64,000 nt of DNA from Bacterioplanes sp965233665 (GTDB lineage Bacteria > Pseudomonadota > Gammaproteobacteria > Pseudomonadales > Oceanobacteraceae): assembly GCA_965233665.1 (NCBI GenBank), contig CBDDTG010000042.1, positions 56,748-120,747 of the forward strand, given 5' to 3'. How positions within the stretch are numbered: the stretch's first letter is position 1; the number at the start of each line of letters is the position of its first letter. The notes under the pieces were generated by a model that saw nothing but the letters and a program-made list of their open reading frames with translations, was not told the DNA's origin and did not search any database. The position numbers were made by a program, and so were the translations under genes. Below are positions 34,443-42,795 of the stretch, in pieces.

Positions 34443-34448
34443 ACATTT

Positions 34449-34498
34449 ATGCACTGTTTGCTAGCAATGCTGCTGTTGATGTTGCTGTGACAGTGCAT
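34449..34498 (+). terminator. Inverted repeat downstream of argP
   Basis: ATGCACTGT (34449-34457) and ACAGTGCAT (34490-34498) are perfect 9-bp arms with a 32-base loop; a TTTTTT run follows at about 34503. It may act as the argP terminator. Its GCAC/GTGC content could alternatively reflect NtrC half-sites for the urtA promoter about 90-130 bp downstream. Confidence 0.4.
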
Positions 34499-34582
34499 GG
34501 TGTTTTTTCTTGGGCTAATTTTTTCGCAATATCTCTGGCTAATTGTTTGAAATATCGAGATTTTATGCCGGCGAAGGTTAGT

Positions 34583-34598
34583 TGGTATATGGGTTGCA
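34583..34598 (+). promoter_or_regulatory. Sigma-54 (-24/-12) promoter of urtABCDE
   Basis: TGGTAT-ATGGG-TTGCA. GG (34584-34585) and GC (34596-34597) are ten bases apart and the -12 half is consensus. It lies 40 bases before the urtA start codon. Nitrogen-starvation control through NtrC is usual for urea transporters. Confidence 0.75.
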
Positions 34599-34604
34599 CT
34601 CAAC

Positions 34605-34616
34605 CTTGTATACATG
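34605..34616. promoter_or_regulatory. Operator CTTGTATACATG before urtA (candidate GntR site)
   Basis: The TGTATACA core begins exactly ten bases after the last base of the -12 GC, the same spacing as at atzF (24731 versus 24721). The flanking AACCT extends the match to TGTATACAAGGTTGA on the opposite strand. Confidence 0.62.
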
Positions 34617-34637
34617 ACAACCAATGAGGAAAGTCCG

Positions 34638-35936
34638 ATGAAAAAAGCTGTTCTCACCCGTGCTAGCAAACTCTTCGCTGTGACTACCCTGGCCGCCGGC
34701 ATCAGCCTGGCCAACGCCGAAGACACCATTAAGGTCGGCGTACTGCATTCCCTGTCGGGCACCATGGCCATTTCTGAAACCACATTAAAAGATACCGTGT
34801 TAATGATGGTGGCAGAGCAAAACAAAAAAGGTGGGTTATTAGGTAAAAAATTGGAGCCGGTCGTCGTCGACCCTGCTTCTAACTGGCCACTGTTCGCTGA
34901 AAAAACACGCGAGCTGTTGGCTAAAGAAGGTGTCGATGTCATCTTTGGCTGCTGGACATCGGTATCGCGTAAATCCGTATTGCCGGTGATTGAAGAGCTG
35001 AATGGTTTAATGTTTTATCCAGTTCAGTACGAGGGTGAGGAGTCATCGCGCAATGTTTTTTACACGGGAGCGGCACCCAATCAGCAGGCTATTCCGGCGG
35101 TTGATTATTTAATGAAGGAAGTTGGCGTTAAGCGCTGGGTATTGGCCGGAACCGACTATGTATACCCACGTACCACCAATAAAATACTGGAAAGTTATTT
35201 AAAATCCAAGGGCGTGGATGCCGCCGACATTATGGTCAACTACACCCCCTTTGGTCACAGTGACTGGCAGACCATTGTGTCGGATATCAAAGGCTTTGGC
35301 AGCGCCGGTAAAAAAACTGCAGTGGTTTCTACTGTCAATGGCGATGCGAATGTTCCCTTTTACAAAGAGCTAGCGAACCAGGGCATCAGTGCTGAGGATA
35401 TTCCTGTGGTTGCGTTTTCTGTCGGTGAAGAAGAATTATCCGGCTTTGATACGTCACCTTTGGTGGGGCACTTAGCAGCCTGGAACTACTTTCAAAGCGC
35501 CGATGCCGATATCAACTACGACTTTATCGACCAATGGCATGCGTACACGGGCGACGACAGCCGCGTTACCAATGACCCAATGGAAGCCACTTACATCGGC
35601 TTTTCTATGTGGGCCAAAGCCGTGGAAAAAGCAGGCTCTGCTGACGTAGATAAAGTTCGCCAGGCCATGTACGGCATGACGGTACCCAATCTGACTGGCG
35701 GCATGGCGACCATGAACGCAAACCATCACTTATCGAAACCGGTATTGATCGGTGAAATTCAGGCCGACGGTCAGTTTGATATCGTGTGGCAGACGGATGG
35801 CGAAGTAAAAGGTGATGCTTGGACAGACTTTCTACCCGAGTCAAAAAATCTCATCGCCGATTGGACTGCCCCCATCAACTGCGGCAACTACAACATCGTT
35901 AGCAAAACGTGTGGTAGCGCAGTAGCAGCGGAATAA
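34638..35936 (+). CDS. urtA: Urea ABC transporter substrate-binding protein UrtA
   Basis: A 432-residue periplasmic protein with signal peptide ending near SLANAED, then the UrtA hallmarks IKVGVLHSLSGTMAISETTLKDTVLMMVAEQN, GCWTSVSRKSVLPV, LFYPVQYEGEE-type MFYPVQYEGEESS and GAAPNQQAIPAVDYL. It binds urea with high affinity and feeds UrtBC. ATG 34638 has GAGGAAAG at a good distance; the ATG at 34614 would add an unlikely leader. First gene of urtABCDE. Confidence 0.97.
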   Translation: MKKAVLTRASKLFAVTTLAAGISLANAEDTIKVGVLHSLSGTMAISETTLKDTVLMMVAEQNKKGGLLGKKLEPVVVDPASNWPLFAEKTRELLAKEGVDVIFGCWTSVSRKSVLPVIEELNGLMFYPVQYEGEESSRNVFYTGAAPNQQAIPAVDYLMKEVGVKRWVLAGTDYVYPRTTNKILESYLKSKGVDAADIMVNYTPFGHSDWQTIVSDIKGFGSAGKKTAVVSTVNGDANVPFYKELANQGISAEDIPVVAFSVGEEELSGFDTSPLVGHLAAWNYFQSADADINYDFIDQWHAYTGDDSRVTNDPMEATYIGFSMWAKAVEKAGSADVDKVRQAMYGMTVPNLTGGMATMNANHHLSKPVLIGEIQADGQFDIVWQTDGEVKGDAWTDFLPESKNLIADWTAPINCGNYNIVSKTCGSAVAAE

Positions 35937-35947
35937 GCCGCTATTTG

Positions 35948-35971
35948 GCCAGCCAGCAACAGCTGGCTGGC
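35948..35971 (+). terminator. Strong hairpin between urtA and urtB
   Basis: GCCAGCCAGC / GCTGGCTGGC form a perfect 10-bp GC-rich stem with loop AACA and no U tract, in the short urtA-urtB gap. Such hairpins usually protect or partly terminate the upstream message so that binding protein is made in excess over permease. Confidence 0.6.
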
Positions 35972-35994
35972 GGGTTAATGAATGGATATCAGCC

Positions 35995-37620
35995 ATGCGT
36001 ATTTTCGTATTATTCTGCATAGCGTGCTGCAGTTGGACCGCACAGGCTCAACTTGCCGAAGCCGATCTGACATTGCAGCGTTTAGCGCAGCAACTGGCCG
36101 TTGCTTCTTATGATGAAAAAAGTGCCTTAATCAGTCAGATGGCGCAACTCCCTGCGGAACGTAAAAAACCATTGTTAGAGGCATTGGCCACTAACTCACT
36201 CTACAGCCGAGAGTCTGATCAACGCTTGTTTGTGATTGAGCGCTTTAAGCCGGGTGAGCGCATTCAGGCCTTTTTTTACGATGAAAGCTTGCTTATCGAA
36301 AGCCGACGACAAAAGCGTGATTTCGATAAAATCGGTATTAATAATGCCATTCGCAGAACACTCAGCTCTGAACTGGCCCTGATGGAAGTGTCATCGGGCA
36401 GTGATCAACAACGTCGTTTAGCGGCGGAGCAATTATTAAAATCGCCGAAGGACATCGACGCCTCCCGTTTGCAGACGCTTATCGCACAGGAATCTTCACC
36501 CGCCGTTTCTGAGGTGTTAGGTTTGGTCGCCGCGCTGCAGCAGCTAAACAGTGCCGATTCCTCGCAACGCTTAGCGGCCATTAAAACGTTACAGCGCTCT
36601 TTGTATCCTCAAGTTCGGGTTGCGTTAATTCAACATCAAGGTCGTCTTGATGCCAGCAATCCATTGCAAGCTGGCGAATATCAGTTGGTGCAAAAAACAC
36701 TGGCATCGATTGATCAGTTGCAACAACTCAACGGCTATGCCAAAGACTTGTACTTTGGCTTATCACTCGGAGCCGTATTACTGTTAGCGGCCATTGGGCT
36801 GGCCATTACGTTTGGCGTGATGGGCGTGATCAATATGGCCCATGGCGAAATGATTATGCTGGGCGCCTACACCACCTATTTGGTCCAACAGTTGATGCCT
36901 GCTGGCAGCGAGGTGTCCCTGCTGGTCGCCATTCCGGCGGCATTTTTAGTGAGCGGCTTGGTTGGTGTCGTGATTGAGCGCAGTGTGATTCGCCACCTTT
37001 ATGGTCGGCCATTAGAAACCTTGCTAGCCACCTTCGGTATTAGCTTGATTTTGCAGCAAGCGGTACGCAGCATCTTTGGCCCATTAAACCGTGAGGTTTC
37101 GACGCCAGAGTGGATGGCCGGCACCTTCATGCTCAACCCTGGCTTAGAGCTGACTTGGAATCGCCTCTACATCATTATTTTCAGCTTGTTGGTATTGGCA
37201 CTGCTGGCTTGGGTAATGAAGCGCACTTTATTTGGCTTGCAAATGCGTGCTGTGACCATGAACCGGCCAATGGCCAGCTCGATGGGTATTCGTAGCGGTT
37301 GGGTGGATGCACTGACCTTTGGGTTAGGGTCGGGCATTGCTGGCATTGCTGGCGTCGCACTCAGCCAGCTCACCAATGTTGGGCCTAACTTGGGCCAAGC
37401 CTACATTATCGACTCCTTTATGGTGGTGGTGTTTGGAGGTGTGGGCAATTTATGGGGCACCTTAGTTGCAGCCATGTCGTTAGGGGTGGCGAATAAGGTC
37501 ATCGAGCCTTTTGCAGGGGCGGTACTGGCAAAAATATTACTGCTGGTATTTATCATACTGTTTATTCAAAAACGGCCACGCGGGCTTTTTGCCTTAAAAG
37601 GCCGAGCGGTGGAGGGCTAA
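35995..37620 (+). CDS. urtB: Urea ABC transporter permease UrtB
   Basis: A 541-residue protein. A signal peptide and a ~240-residue periplasmic N-terminal extension typical of UrtB precede a LivH-type permease domain (about 250-535) with MGVINMAHGEMIMLGAYTTY, TFGISLILQQAVRSIFGPLNREV and the FGGVGNLWGT segment. It forms the urea channel with UrtC in the inner membrane. The stop is three bases before urtC. Confidence 0.96.
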   Translation: MRIFVLFCIACCSWTAQAQLAEADLTLQRLAQQLAVASYDEKSALISQMAQLPAERKKPLLEALATNSLYSRESDQRLFVIERFKPGERIQAFFYDESLLIESRRQKRDFDKIGINNAIRRTLSSELALMEVSSGSDQQRRLAAEQLLKSPKDIDASRLQTLIAQESSPAVSEVLGLVAALQQLNSADSSQRLAAIKTLQRSLYPQVRVALIQHQGRLDASNPLQAGEYQLVQKTLASIDQLQQLNGYAKDLYFGLSLGAVLLLAAIGLAITFGVMGVINMAHGEMIMLGAYTTYLVQQLMPAGSEVSLLVAIPAAFLVSGLVGVVIERSVIRHLYGRPLETLLATFGISLILQQAVRSIFGPLNREVSTPEWMAGTFMLNPGLELTWNRLYIIIFSLLVLALLAWVMKRTLFGLQMRAVTMNRPMASSMGIRSGWVDALTFGLGSGIAGIAGVALSQLTNVGPNLGQAYIIDSFMVVVFGGVGNLWGTLVAAMSLGVANKVIEPFAGAVLAKILLLVFIILFIQKRPRGLFALKGRAVEG

Positions 37621-37623
37621 CGT

Positions 37624-38784
37624 ATGCCGGTTCAAACGACGCACATGGGCCCTATTACTCGGCTGCTGACACAAGACAAAAATGGCCGACGGTTATTATT
37701 GGTCATTGCAGTGCTAGCCATCGTAGTACCATTTTGTAATTTGCTGTTTCCAGCGGATTCAGTGCTGCATATATCCACCTATACCATGACCTTGCTGGGC
37801 AAATACTTATGCTATGCCTTGTTAGCCATCGCGGTTGATTTAATTTGGGGCTATTGCGGTATTTTAAGCCTTGGTCACGGTGCCTTTTTTGCGCTGGGTG
37901 GCTACGCCATGGGGATGTATCTCATGCGCCAAGTTGGTGATCGTGGGGTGTACGGCAACCCAGAGCTGCCTGATTTTATGGTGTTTTTAAACTGGCAAGA
38001 GTTACCTTGGTATTGGCTGGGTTTCGATTCGTTTGCATTCTCTATGCTAATGGTCTTGTTGGTGCCTGGCACTTTGGCATTTGTGTTTGGTGCATTGGCG
38101 TTTCGCTCACGTGTGAGCGGTGTCTATTTGTCGATCATTACCCAAGCCATGACCTATGCCTTAATGCTGGCCTTTTTCCGCAATGATATGGGCTTTGGCG
38201 GCAATAATGGCCTAACAGACTTTAAAGATATTTTAGGCTTTGATTTACAGTCAGATGGCACACGTGCGGGCTTGTTTATTGCCTCGGCGATGGCATTGAT
38301 GCTGGGCTATGTGATCAGTGGAGTGATCACAGCATCCAAACTGGGGCGGGTACTGGTGGCCATTCGCGACAGTGAGTCCCGAGCCCGCTTTCTGGGCTAT
38401 CGAGTCGAACATTACAAGCTGTTTGTGTTTGTGGTGTCGGCCATGCTGGCCGGTGTTGCAGGTGCTTTGTATGTACCGCAAGTCGGTATTATTAACCCTA
38501 GCGAATTTGCCCCGATATTTTCCATTGAAATTATTATCTGGGTCGCCGTTGGTGGCCGTGGCAGCTTGTATGGCGCGGTGATCGGTGCGGTATTGGTGAA
38601 TTATGCCAAAACCTGGTTTACCGGCGCCTTTGCCGAGCTGTGGCTGTTTTTACTGGGCGGCTTATTTGTATTAACGACCTTGTATCTGCCGCGCGGTGTT
38701 ATCGGCCTATGGCCGCCACTGCAACAGCGCTGGCTGAGGTATCGCCAGCAGCGTGACCTAGTGCACAAGGAGGATTGCCTATGA
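37624..38784 (+). CDS. urtC: Urea ABC transporter permease UrtC
   Basis: A 386-residue LivM-type permease with about ten transmembrane helices. Conserved stretches include IWGYCGILSLGHGAFFALGGYAMGMYLMR, FRNDMGFGGNNGLTDFKDILGF and VGGRGSLYGAVIGAVLVNYAKTWF. It partners UrtB. Its TGA overlaps the urtD ATG (ATGA), so the two are translationally coupled. Confidence 0.96.
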   Translation: MPVQTTHMGPITRLLTQDKNGRRLLLVIAVLAIVVPFCNLLFPADSVLHISTYTMTLLGKYLCYALLAIAVDLIWGYCGILSLGHGAFFALGGYAMGMYLMRQVGDRGVYGNPELPDFMVFLNWQELPWYWLGFDSFAFSMLMVLLVPGTLAFVFGALAFRSRVSGVYLSIITQAMTYALMLAFFRNDMGFGGNNGLTDFKDILGFDLQSDGTRAGLFIASAMALMLGYVISGVITASKLGRVLVAIRDSESRARFLGYRVEHYKLFVFVVSAMLAGVAGALYVPQVGIINPSEFAPIFSIEIIIWVAVGGRGSLYGAVIGAVLVNYAKTWFTGAFAELWLFLLGGLFVLTTLYLPRGVIGLWPPLQQRWLRYRQQRDLVHKEDCL

Positions 38785-39545
38785 GCATCGCCCCCAAACA
38801 TATTGAGCAACCCAGTGTTTTGTATATGGACGGTGTCAGCGTCAGTTTCGACGGTTTTAAGGCATTAAACTCACTGTCTATGTGCATTGAGCCCGGTGAA
38901 ATGCGTGCCATTATTGGCCCCAACGGTGCCGGTAAAACCACCATGATGGATGTCATCACCGGCAAAACACGGCCCGACAGTGGCACTGTGTTATTTAACG
39001 ATCAGCATGATTTGACGCGTTACGACGAAGCGGCCGTTGCCAATTTGGGCATTGGCCGTAAGTTTCAAAAACCCAGTGTGATCGAAAGCCTGACGGTCTT
39101 TGAAAATTTAGAAATGTCTTTACGCGGCGGCCGCTCTGTTTGGCAAGCACTGAGACATCGTTTAACCGCTGAGCAACAGGACAAACTTGATCAAATTCTG
39201 GCGCTGATTGATATGACGGCACGGCTGGATACCTTCGCAGGTAATTTATCTCATGGCCAAAAACAATGGTTAGAAATTGGCATGCTATTAGGCCAGCAGC
39301 CACAGCTGCTATTAATCGACGAGCCTGCAGCCGGCATGACGGATGAAGAAACCATGAAAACAGCCGAGCTGTTTAAAACTCTGGCGCAGCATCATTCATT
39401 AATGGTGGTCGAACACGATATGGATTTTATTGCCGCACTGGAGTGTCGCGTCACGGTGTTGCATGAAGGCAGCGTATTGGCGGAAGGGTCGCTGGCGTCG
39501 GTAAAAGCCAACGACAAAGTCATTGATGTGTATTTGGGGCGCTAA
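38781..39545 (+). CDS. urtD: Urea ABC transporter ATP-binding protein UrtD
   Basis: A 254-residue ABC ATPase of the LivG type: Walker A GPNGAGKT (46-53), IGRKFQKPSVIESLTVFENLEMSL, signature NLSHGQKQWLEIG and Walker B LLLIDEPAAGMT. ATG 38781 is taken because AAGGAGG lies seven bases upstream and it overlaps urtC; an earlier TTG is unnecessary. Confidence 0.95.
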   Translation: MSIAPKHIEQPSVLYMDGVSVSFDGFKALNSLSMCIEPGEMRAIIGPNGAGKTTMMDVITGKTRPDSGTVLFNDQHDLTRYDEAAVANLGIGRKFQKPSVIESLTVFENLEMSLRGGRSVWQALRHRLTAEQQDKLDQILALIDMTARLDTFAGNLSHGQKQWLEIGMLLGQQPQLLLIDEPAAGMTDEETMKTAELFKTLAQHHSLMVVEHDMDFIAALECRVTVLHEGSVLAEGSLASVKANDKVIDVYLGR

Positions 39546-40244
39546 ATGTTACGAGTCAATCATTTAAATGTGGCCTACGGTGCCAGCCAGGCGCTGTACG
39601 ATGTCTCCATGCAGGCGGGTGTGGGCAAAGTCACTTGCGTGCTGGGGCGCAACGGTGTCGGTAAAACCACCTTGATGAAAACCCTGGCGGGCCACTTGGC
39701 ACCGTTAAATGGGCAGATTCGCTGGGGTGATCAATTATTGGTGGGACAGTCCGCGGCCCAAAGAGCGCGCAATGGCATTGCCTATGTGCCCCAAGGGCGT
39801 GATATTTTTGCCCAGCTAACGGTGGAAGAAAACCTGCAAACTGCCTTTTCTGCGCTACCGCGCTCCCAGCGTCGCATTGATCCGGAAGTATTTGCGCTGT
39901 TTCCAGTTTTGCAGCAAATGCTTAAGCGTCGTGGCGGGGATTTATCCGGCGGTCAGCAGCAGCAACTGGCCATTGCCCGGGCGCTGCTATTAAAGCCGCG
40001 TTTGCTGTTATTAGACGAGCCAACCGAGGGCATTCAACCGTCGATCATTAAAGACATTCAAGCCGTGATTGAGCTGCTGCGAGATCGAGGCGATATGGCG
40101 ATTGTATTGGTCGAGCAGTATTTAGACTTTGCCGCCCAGCTAGCCGATGACTTTATTATTCTTGAGCGCGGCCGCGTGGTGGCTGCCGGGCCGGGTCATG
40201 AGTTGAAACAGTCCGAGCAAGCACGCACTTTACTCGCCATTTAG
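39546..40244 (+). CDS. urtE: Urea ABC transporter ATP-binding protein UrtE
   Basis: A 232-residue LivF-type ATPase: Walker A GRNGVGKT (34-41), IAYVPQGRDIFAQLTVEENL, signature DLSGGQQQQLAIARAL and Walker B LLLLDEPTEGIQPSII. The ATG directly abuts the urtD stop with no gap. It completes the five-gene transporter. Confidence 0.95.
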   Translation: MLRVNHLNVAYGASQALYDVSMQAGVGKVTCVLGRNGVGKTTLMKTLAGHLAPLNGQIRWGDQLLVGQSAAQRARNGIAYVPQGRDIFAQLTVEENLQTAFSALPRSQRRIDPEVFALFPVLQQMLKRRGGDLSGGQQQQLAIARALLLKPRLLLLDEPTEGIQPSIIKDIQAVIELLRDRGDMAIVLVEQYLDFAAQLADDFIILERGRVVAAGPGHELKQSEQARTLLAI

Positions 40245-40366
40245 CTTGCAGTTTGAACCCGTCGGCAACTCATAGTTTTTGCAGTAGCCTGTCTACTGAG
40301 ACTGTTTTACCCTGCACGGTTTGGTGGGCGCGATTTGCCCGCACGATGTAACCTTGTGGAGATGTT

Positions 40367-41035
40367 ATGAAAAAACTGATGGTTGCTTTATCCGTCGCAG
40401 CGTTGGCTACTGGCTGTGCTACCTACGACCCGTACACGGGCGAGAAAGAAACCTCCAAAACCGCCATCGGCGCGGGCATTGGTGCCGGTGTTGGCGTGTT
40501 GGCGGCTTATCTGGATAACCGCGATGAAAAAGACGTGAAGAAGCGCAACCAGCGCATTCTGGCATCGGCGGCGGGCGGTGCGGCCATCGGTGGCGGCATT
40601 GGCTATTACATGGATGCGCAAGAAGCCAAATTACGCAAGCAACTGCGTGGTACCGGCGTAAAAGTTGAGCGTGATGGTGACAAGGTCAACCTGATTATGC
40701 CGGGCAACATCACCTTTGCGACTGGCAGCTCGGCCGTTGCCTCAAGCTTTTATGAAGTGCTGAATTCTGTTGCCTTGGTGATCAAAGAGTACGACCGTAC
40801 CCTAGTGGTGGTGGCGGGTCATACCGACAGCGTCGGCTCTGAAAGCACCAACCAGCGCTTATCGGAACAGCGCGCACAATCTGTGTCCGCTTACCTGAAG
40901 AGCCGTGGCATTAAATCCGTACGCTTAGAAACGGTTGGCTTTGGTGAGCGCTCACCCATCGCTAGCAATGCCACTGCGGCTGGTAAAGAACTGAACCGTC
41001 GAGTAGAAATCACCCTGGTGCCGGTGACGCAATAA
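40367..41035 (+). CDS. OmpA-family lipoprotein (YiaD-like)
   Basis: A 222-residue lipoprotein. The lipobox LATGC puts the acylated Cys at 17. A Gly-rich glycine-zipper region (about 33-83) is followed by an OmpA peptidoglycan-binding domain (about 100-215) with ITFATGSSAVASSFYEVL, VVAGHTDSVGS, NQRLSEQRAQSVSAYL and the closing NRRVEITLVP. It should anchor the outer membrane to peptidoglycan. GGAG lies seven to ten bases before ATG. Confidence 0.9.
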   Translation: MKKLMVALSVAALATGCATYDPYTGEKETSKTAIGAGIGAGVGVLAAYLDNRDEKDVKKRNQRILASAAGGAAIGGGIGYYMDAQEAKLRKQLRGTGVKVERDGDKVNLIMPGNITFATGSSAVASSFYEVLNSVALVIKEYDRTLVVVAGHTDSVGSESTNQRLSEQRAQSVSAYLKSRGIKSVRLETVGFGERSPIASNATAAGKELNRRVEITLVPVTQ

Positions 41036-41049
41036 TTGCTATTGGGGTA

Positions 41050-41070
41050 AGCCGCGGTTGGGCCGCGGCT
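41050..41070. terminator. Hairpin between OmpA-like gene and ubiK
   Basis: AGCCGCGG / CCGCGGCT 8-bp stem with loop TTGGG between convergent genes; no U tract. Confidence 0.5.
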
Positions 41071-41080
41071 ACTCAGCTTG

Positions 41081-41326
41081 TTACTGTTTTGGTATTTCTT
41101 CTGCTTGCAGCGCATCCAAACGCTGCTCTAACTCCACCAACTTGGCCTGGGTGCGCGCTAGCACCTCACATTGAGCATCGAACTCCTCCCGCGTAACCAA
41201 GTTCATATTGGCCAGCATGGCTTGCAGGCGTGCTTGCAGCAGCTGTTGCATATCGTCGCCTAGGGCGGCGAAGGGCGTCTGTTGTAACAACTCTTGCAGG
41301 CGTTGACTAATAAACTCAGGTTTCAT
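41081..41326 (-). CDS. ubiK: Ubiquinone biosynthesis accessory factor UbiK
   Basis: An 81-residue BMFP/YqiC-type protein: amphipathic helix in the first half (EFISQRLQELLQQTPFAALGDDMQQLLQARLQAML) and a C-terminal coiled coil (VLARTQAKLVELEQRLDALQAEE), the known layout of UbiK, which assists the soluble UbiJ/Ubi complex in aerobic ubiquinone synthesis. ATG 41326 is chosen by family length; the longer open frame upstream has no support. In Pseudomonas ubiK is also next to glnK-amtB. Confidence 0.88.
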   Translation of the reverse strand: MKPEFISQRLQELLQQTPFAALGDDMQQLLQARLQAMLANMNLVTREEFDAQCEVLARTQAKLVELEQRLDALQAEEIPKQ

Positions 41327-41437
41327 CGTTGGGGCTCCGCACAATTTCAAAGGCACCATATTAACACGCGCGCCGTTAAGGCGTTGGGCTGGGGGGAAGC
41401 TGACTCCCTGTTTTGGTGCAACCACCGGATTTACTGC

Positions 41438-41452
41438 GCACTTATTTAGTGC
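41438..41452 (+). promoter_or_regulatory. NtrC-type enhancer site
   Basis: GCAC-TTATTTA-GTGC matches the NtrC GCAC-N7-GTGC dyad and lies about 100 bp upstream of the -24/-12 element, the usual enhancer distance. An additional half-site, TTGGTGCA, is at 41413-41420. Confidence 0.65.
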
Positions 41453-41547
41453 CTTGATATTCTCGCTGCTCCTATTTGGGCCGTCATTCCTGGGGCTTAG
41501 ACCAATTGCGTCCCGTAAGTCATTGATTATTCGTATTTTTCAAAAAC

Positions 41548-41563
41548 TGGCACAAGCGCTGCA
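41548..41563 (+). promoter_or_regulatory. Sigma-54 promoter of torF-glnK-amtB
   Basis: TGGCAC-AAGCG-CTGCA. GG (41549-41550) and GC (41561-41562) have the exact ten-base spacing, and the -24 half is a perfect match. It lies 93 bases before the torF start. Confidence 0.78.
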
Positions 41564-41655
41564 ATGTAGTCAGCAATCAGTTCGACAAAGAATAATCCGG
41601 TGCATCCCGGGAACGACGAATTTCGCTGTTCATAATGACTGAAGGATGGAAAACC

Positions 41656-42336
41656 ATGAAAAAACTGTCTCAAGCCATCGCTCTCTCGACAGCCATGTCG
41701 GCGGCTTTGCTGGCGGCACACAGCGCATCCGCTGAGGTCGATGTGTCTGCATCTGCTGCTGTAGCCAACATGTATTTGTGGCGCGGCCAAGATCTGGGTC
41801 AGGGATCGCCGGCGGTATCGGGTGATATCACAGCCAGCATGGGCGGCCTGTATGGCGGCGTGTGGGCTTCGAGTGGCGACAGTGCCTTAGGCCAAGAGTA
41901 CGACCTGTATCTGGGCTACGGCGGTGAAGCGGGCGACTTTTCCTACGACATCAGTGCTTGGACCTATGTTTATCCTGGCGCCGATGACGTCAATGGCCGT
42001 GGTAATACCTTTGAAGCGTCCGACCTGATCGTGTCTGCCGGTTATGGCCCGGTATCCGCTTCTTATTACTACGTGTTGGCCGGTGATGAAAATGCCAGCT
42101 ACGCCACCTTGGGCGGTGAAATGGGCAGTTTTTCCGCCACCTTGGGTTTTCAAATGCACAGTGAAGACGACAACTCGGAATACACCCACCTGGATTTGAG
42201 TTACGCCTATAACGATAACCTGGCGTTCACTCTGAGTAAGGTGATTGATCAGGGTGCAGACCTGGATAAAGGCGAAGCCGGCGTCGATGAAGATATGAAA
42301 GTCGTCGTTAGCTATAGCCTGCCTATCGAGATGTAA
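41656..42336 (+). CDS. TorF-family putative porin
   Basis: A 226-residue exported beta-barrel protein with signal peptide MKKLSQAIALSTAMSAALLAAHSASA, then the family's EVDVSASAAVANMYLWRGQDLGQGSPAVSGDI start (the YLWRG-D-G pattern) and alternating strands, including YDLYLGYGGEAGDFSYDISAWTYVYPG. TorF proteins are commonly encoded just before glnK-amtB and are thought to pass small nitrogen compounds through the outer membrane. ATG 41656 has GAAGGATGG upstream. The sigma-54/NtrC promoter supports nitrogen control. Confidence 0.87.
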   Translation: MKKLSQAIALSTAMSAALLAAHSASAEVDVSASAAVANMYLWRGQDLGQGSPAVSGDITASMGGLYGGVWASSGDSALGQEYDLYLGYGGEAGDFSYDISAWTYVYPGADDVNGRGNTFEASDLIVSAGYGPVSASYYYVLAGDENASYATLGGEMGSFSATLGFQMHSEDDNSEYTHLDLSYAYNDNLAFTLSKVIDQGADLDKGEAGVDEDMKVVVSYSLPIEM

Positions 42337-42348
42337 AAGGCATACAAT

Positions 42349-42371
42349 GGCCCGTGCCCCCGCACGGGCTG
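42349..42371 (+). terminator. Hairpin between torF and glnK
   Basis: GCCCGTGC / GCACGGGC 8-bp stem with a CCCC loop, no U tract. It may reduce or stabilise the message between the porin and glnK. Confidence 0.5.
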
Positions 42372-42408
42372 ATGAAACAAACAGAGCATTTAACAAGGGA
42401 GTTTTCCT

Positions 42409-42747
42409 ATGAAACTCATTACTGCTGTGGTTAAGCCGTTCAAATTGGATGACGTGCGCGAGTCGTTGTCTGAGATCGGTGTTCAAGGCATCACAGTGAC
42501 TGAAGTAAAAGGCTTTGGTCGCCAAAAGGGTCATACCGAACTGTACCGTGGTGCGGAATATGTGGTGGATTTTTTACCCAAAGTAAAAATTGAAGTGGCG
42601 GTCACTGAAGAGCTGACCGAAAAAGTCATCGAAGCCATCACCAAAGCGGCCAACACCGGCAAAATTGGCGACGGCAAGATTTTTGTAACGTCTCTGGATC
42701 AAGTGATTCGTATCCGTACCGGTGAAACCGGCGCAGACGCAATCTAA
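42409..42747 (+). CDS. glnK: Nitrogen regulatory protein P-II
   Basis: A 112-residue PII trimer protein: MKLITAVVKPFKLDDVRESL, T-loop GRQKGHTELYRGAEY with uridylylation Tyr51, and B/C-loop TGKIGDGKIFV. It senses 2-oxoglutarate and energy charge, and binds AmtB to block ammonium uptake under nitrogen excess. Location 48 bp before amtB identifies it as GlnK rather than GlnB. Confidence 0.96.
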   Translation: MKLITAVVKPFKLDDVRESLSEIGVQGITVTEVKGFGRQKGHTELYRGAEYVVDFLPKVKIEVAVTEELTEKVIEAITKAANTGKIGDGKIFVTSLDQVIRIRTGETGADAI

Positions 42748-42795
42748 ACCCAGTTCGGTCACAATCAATATCAAGCCTGATGCGGGGGGCTTAAT

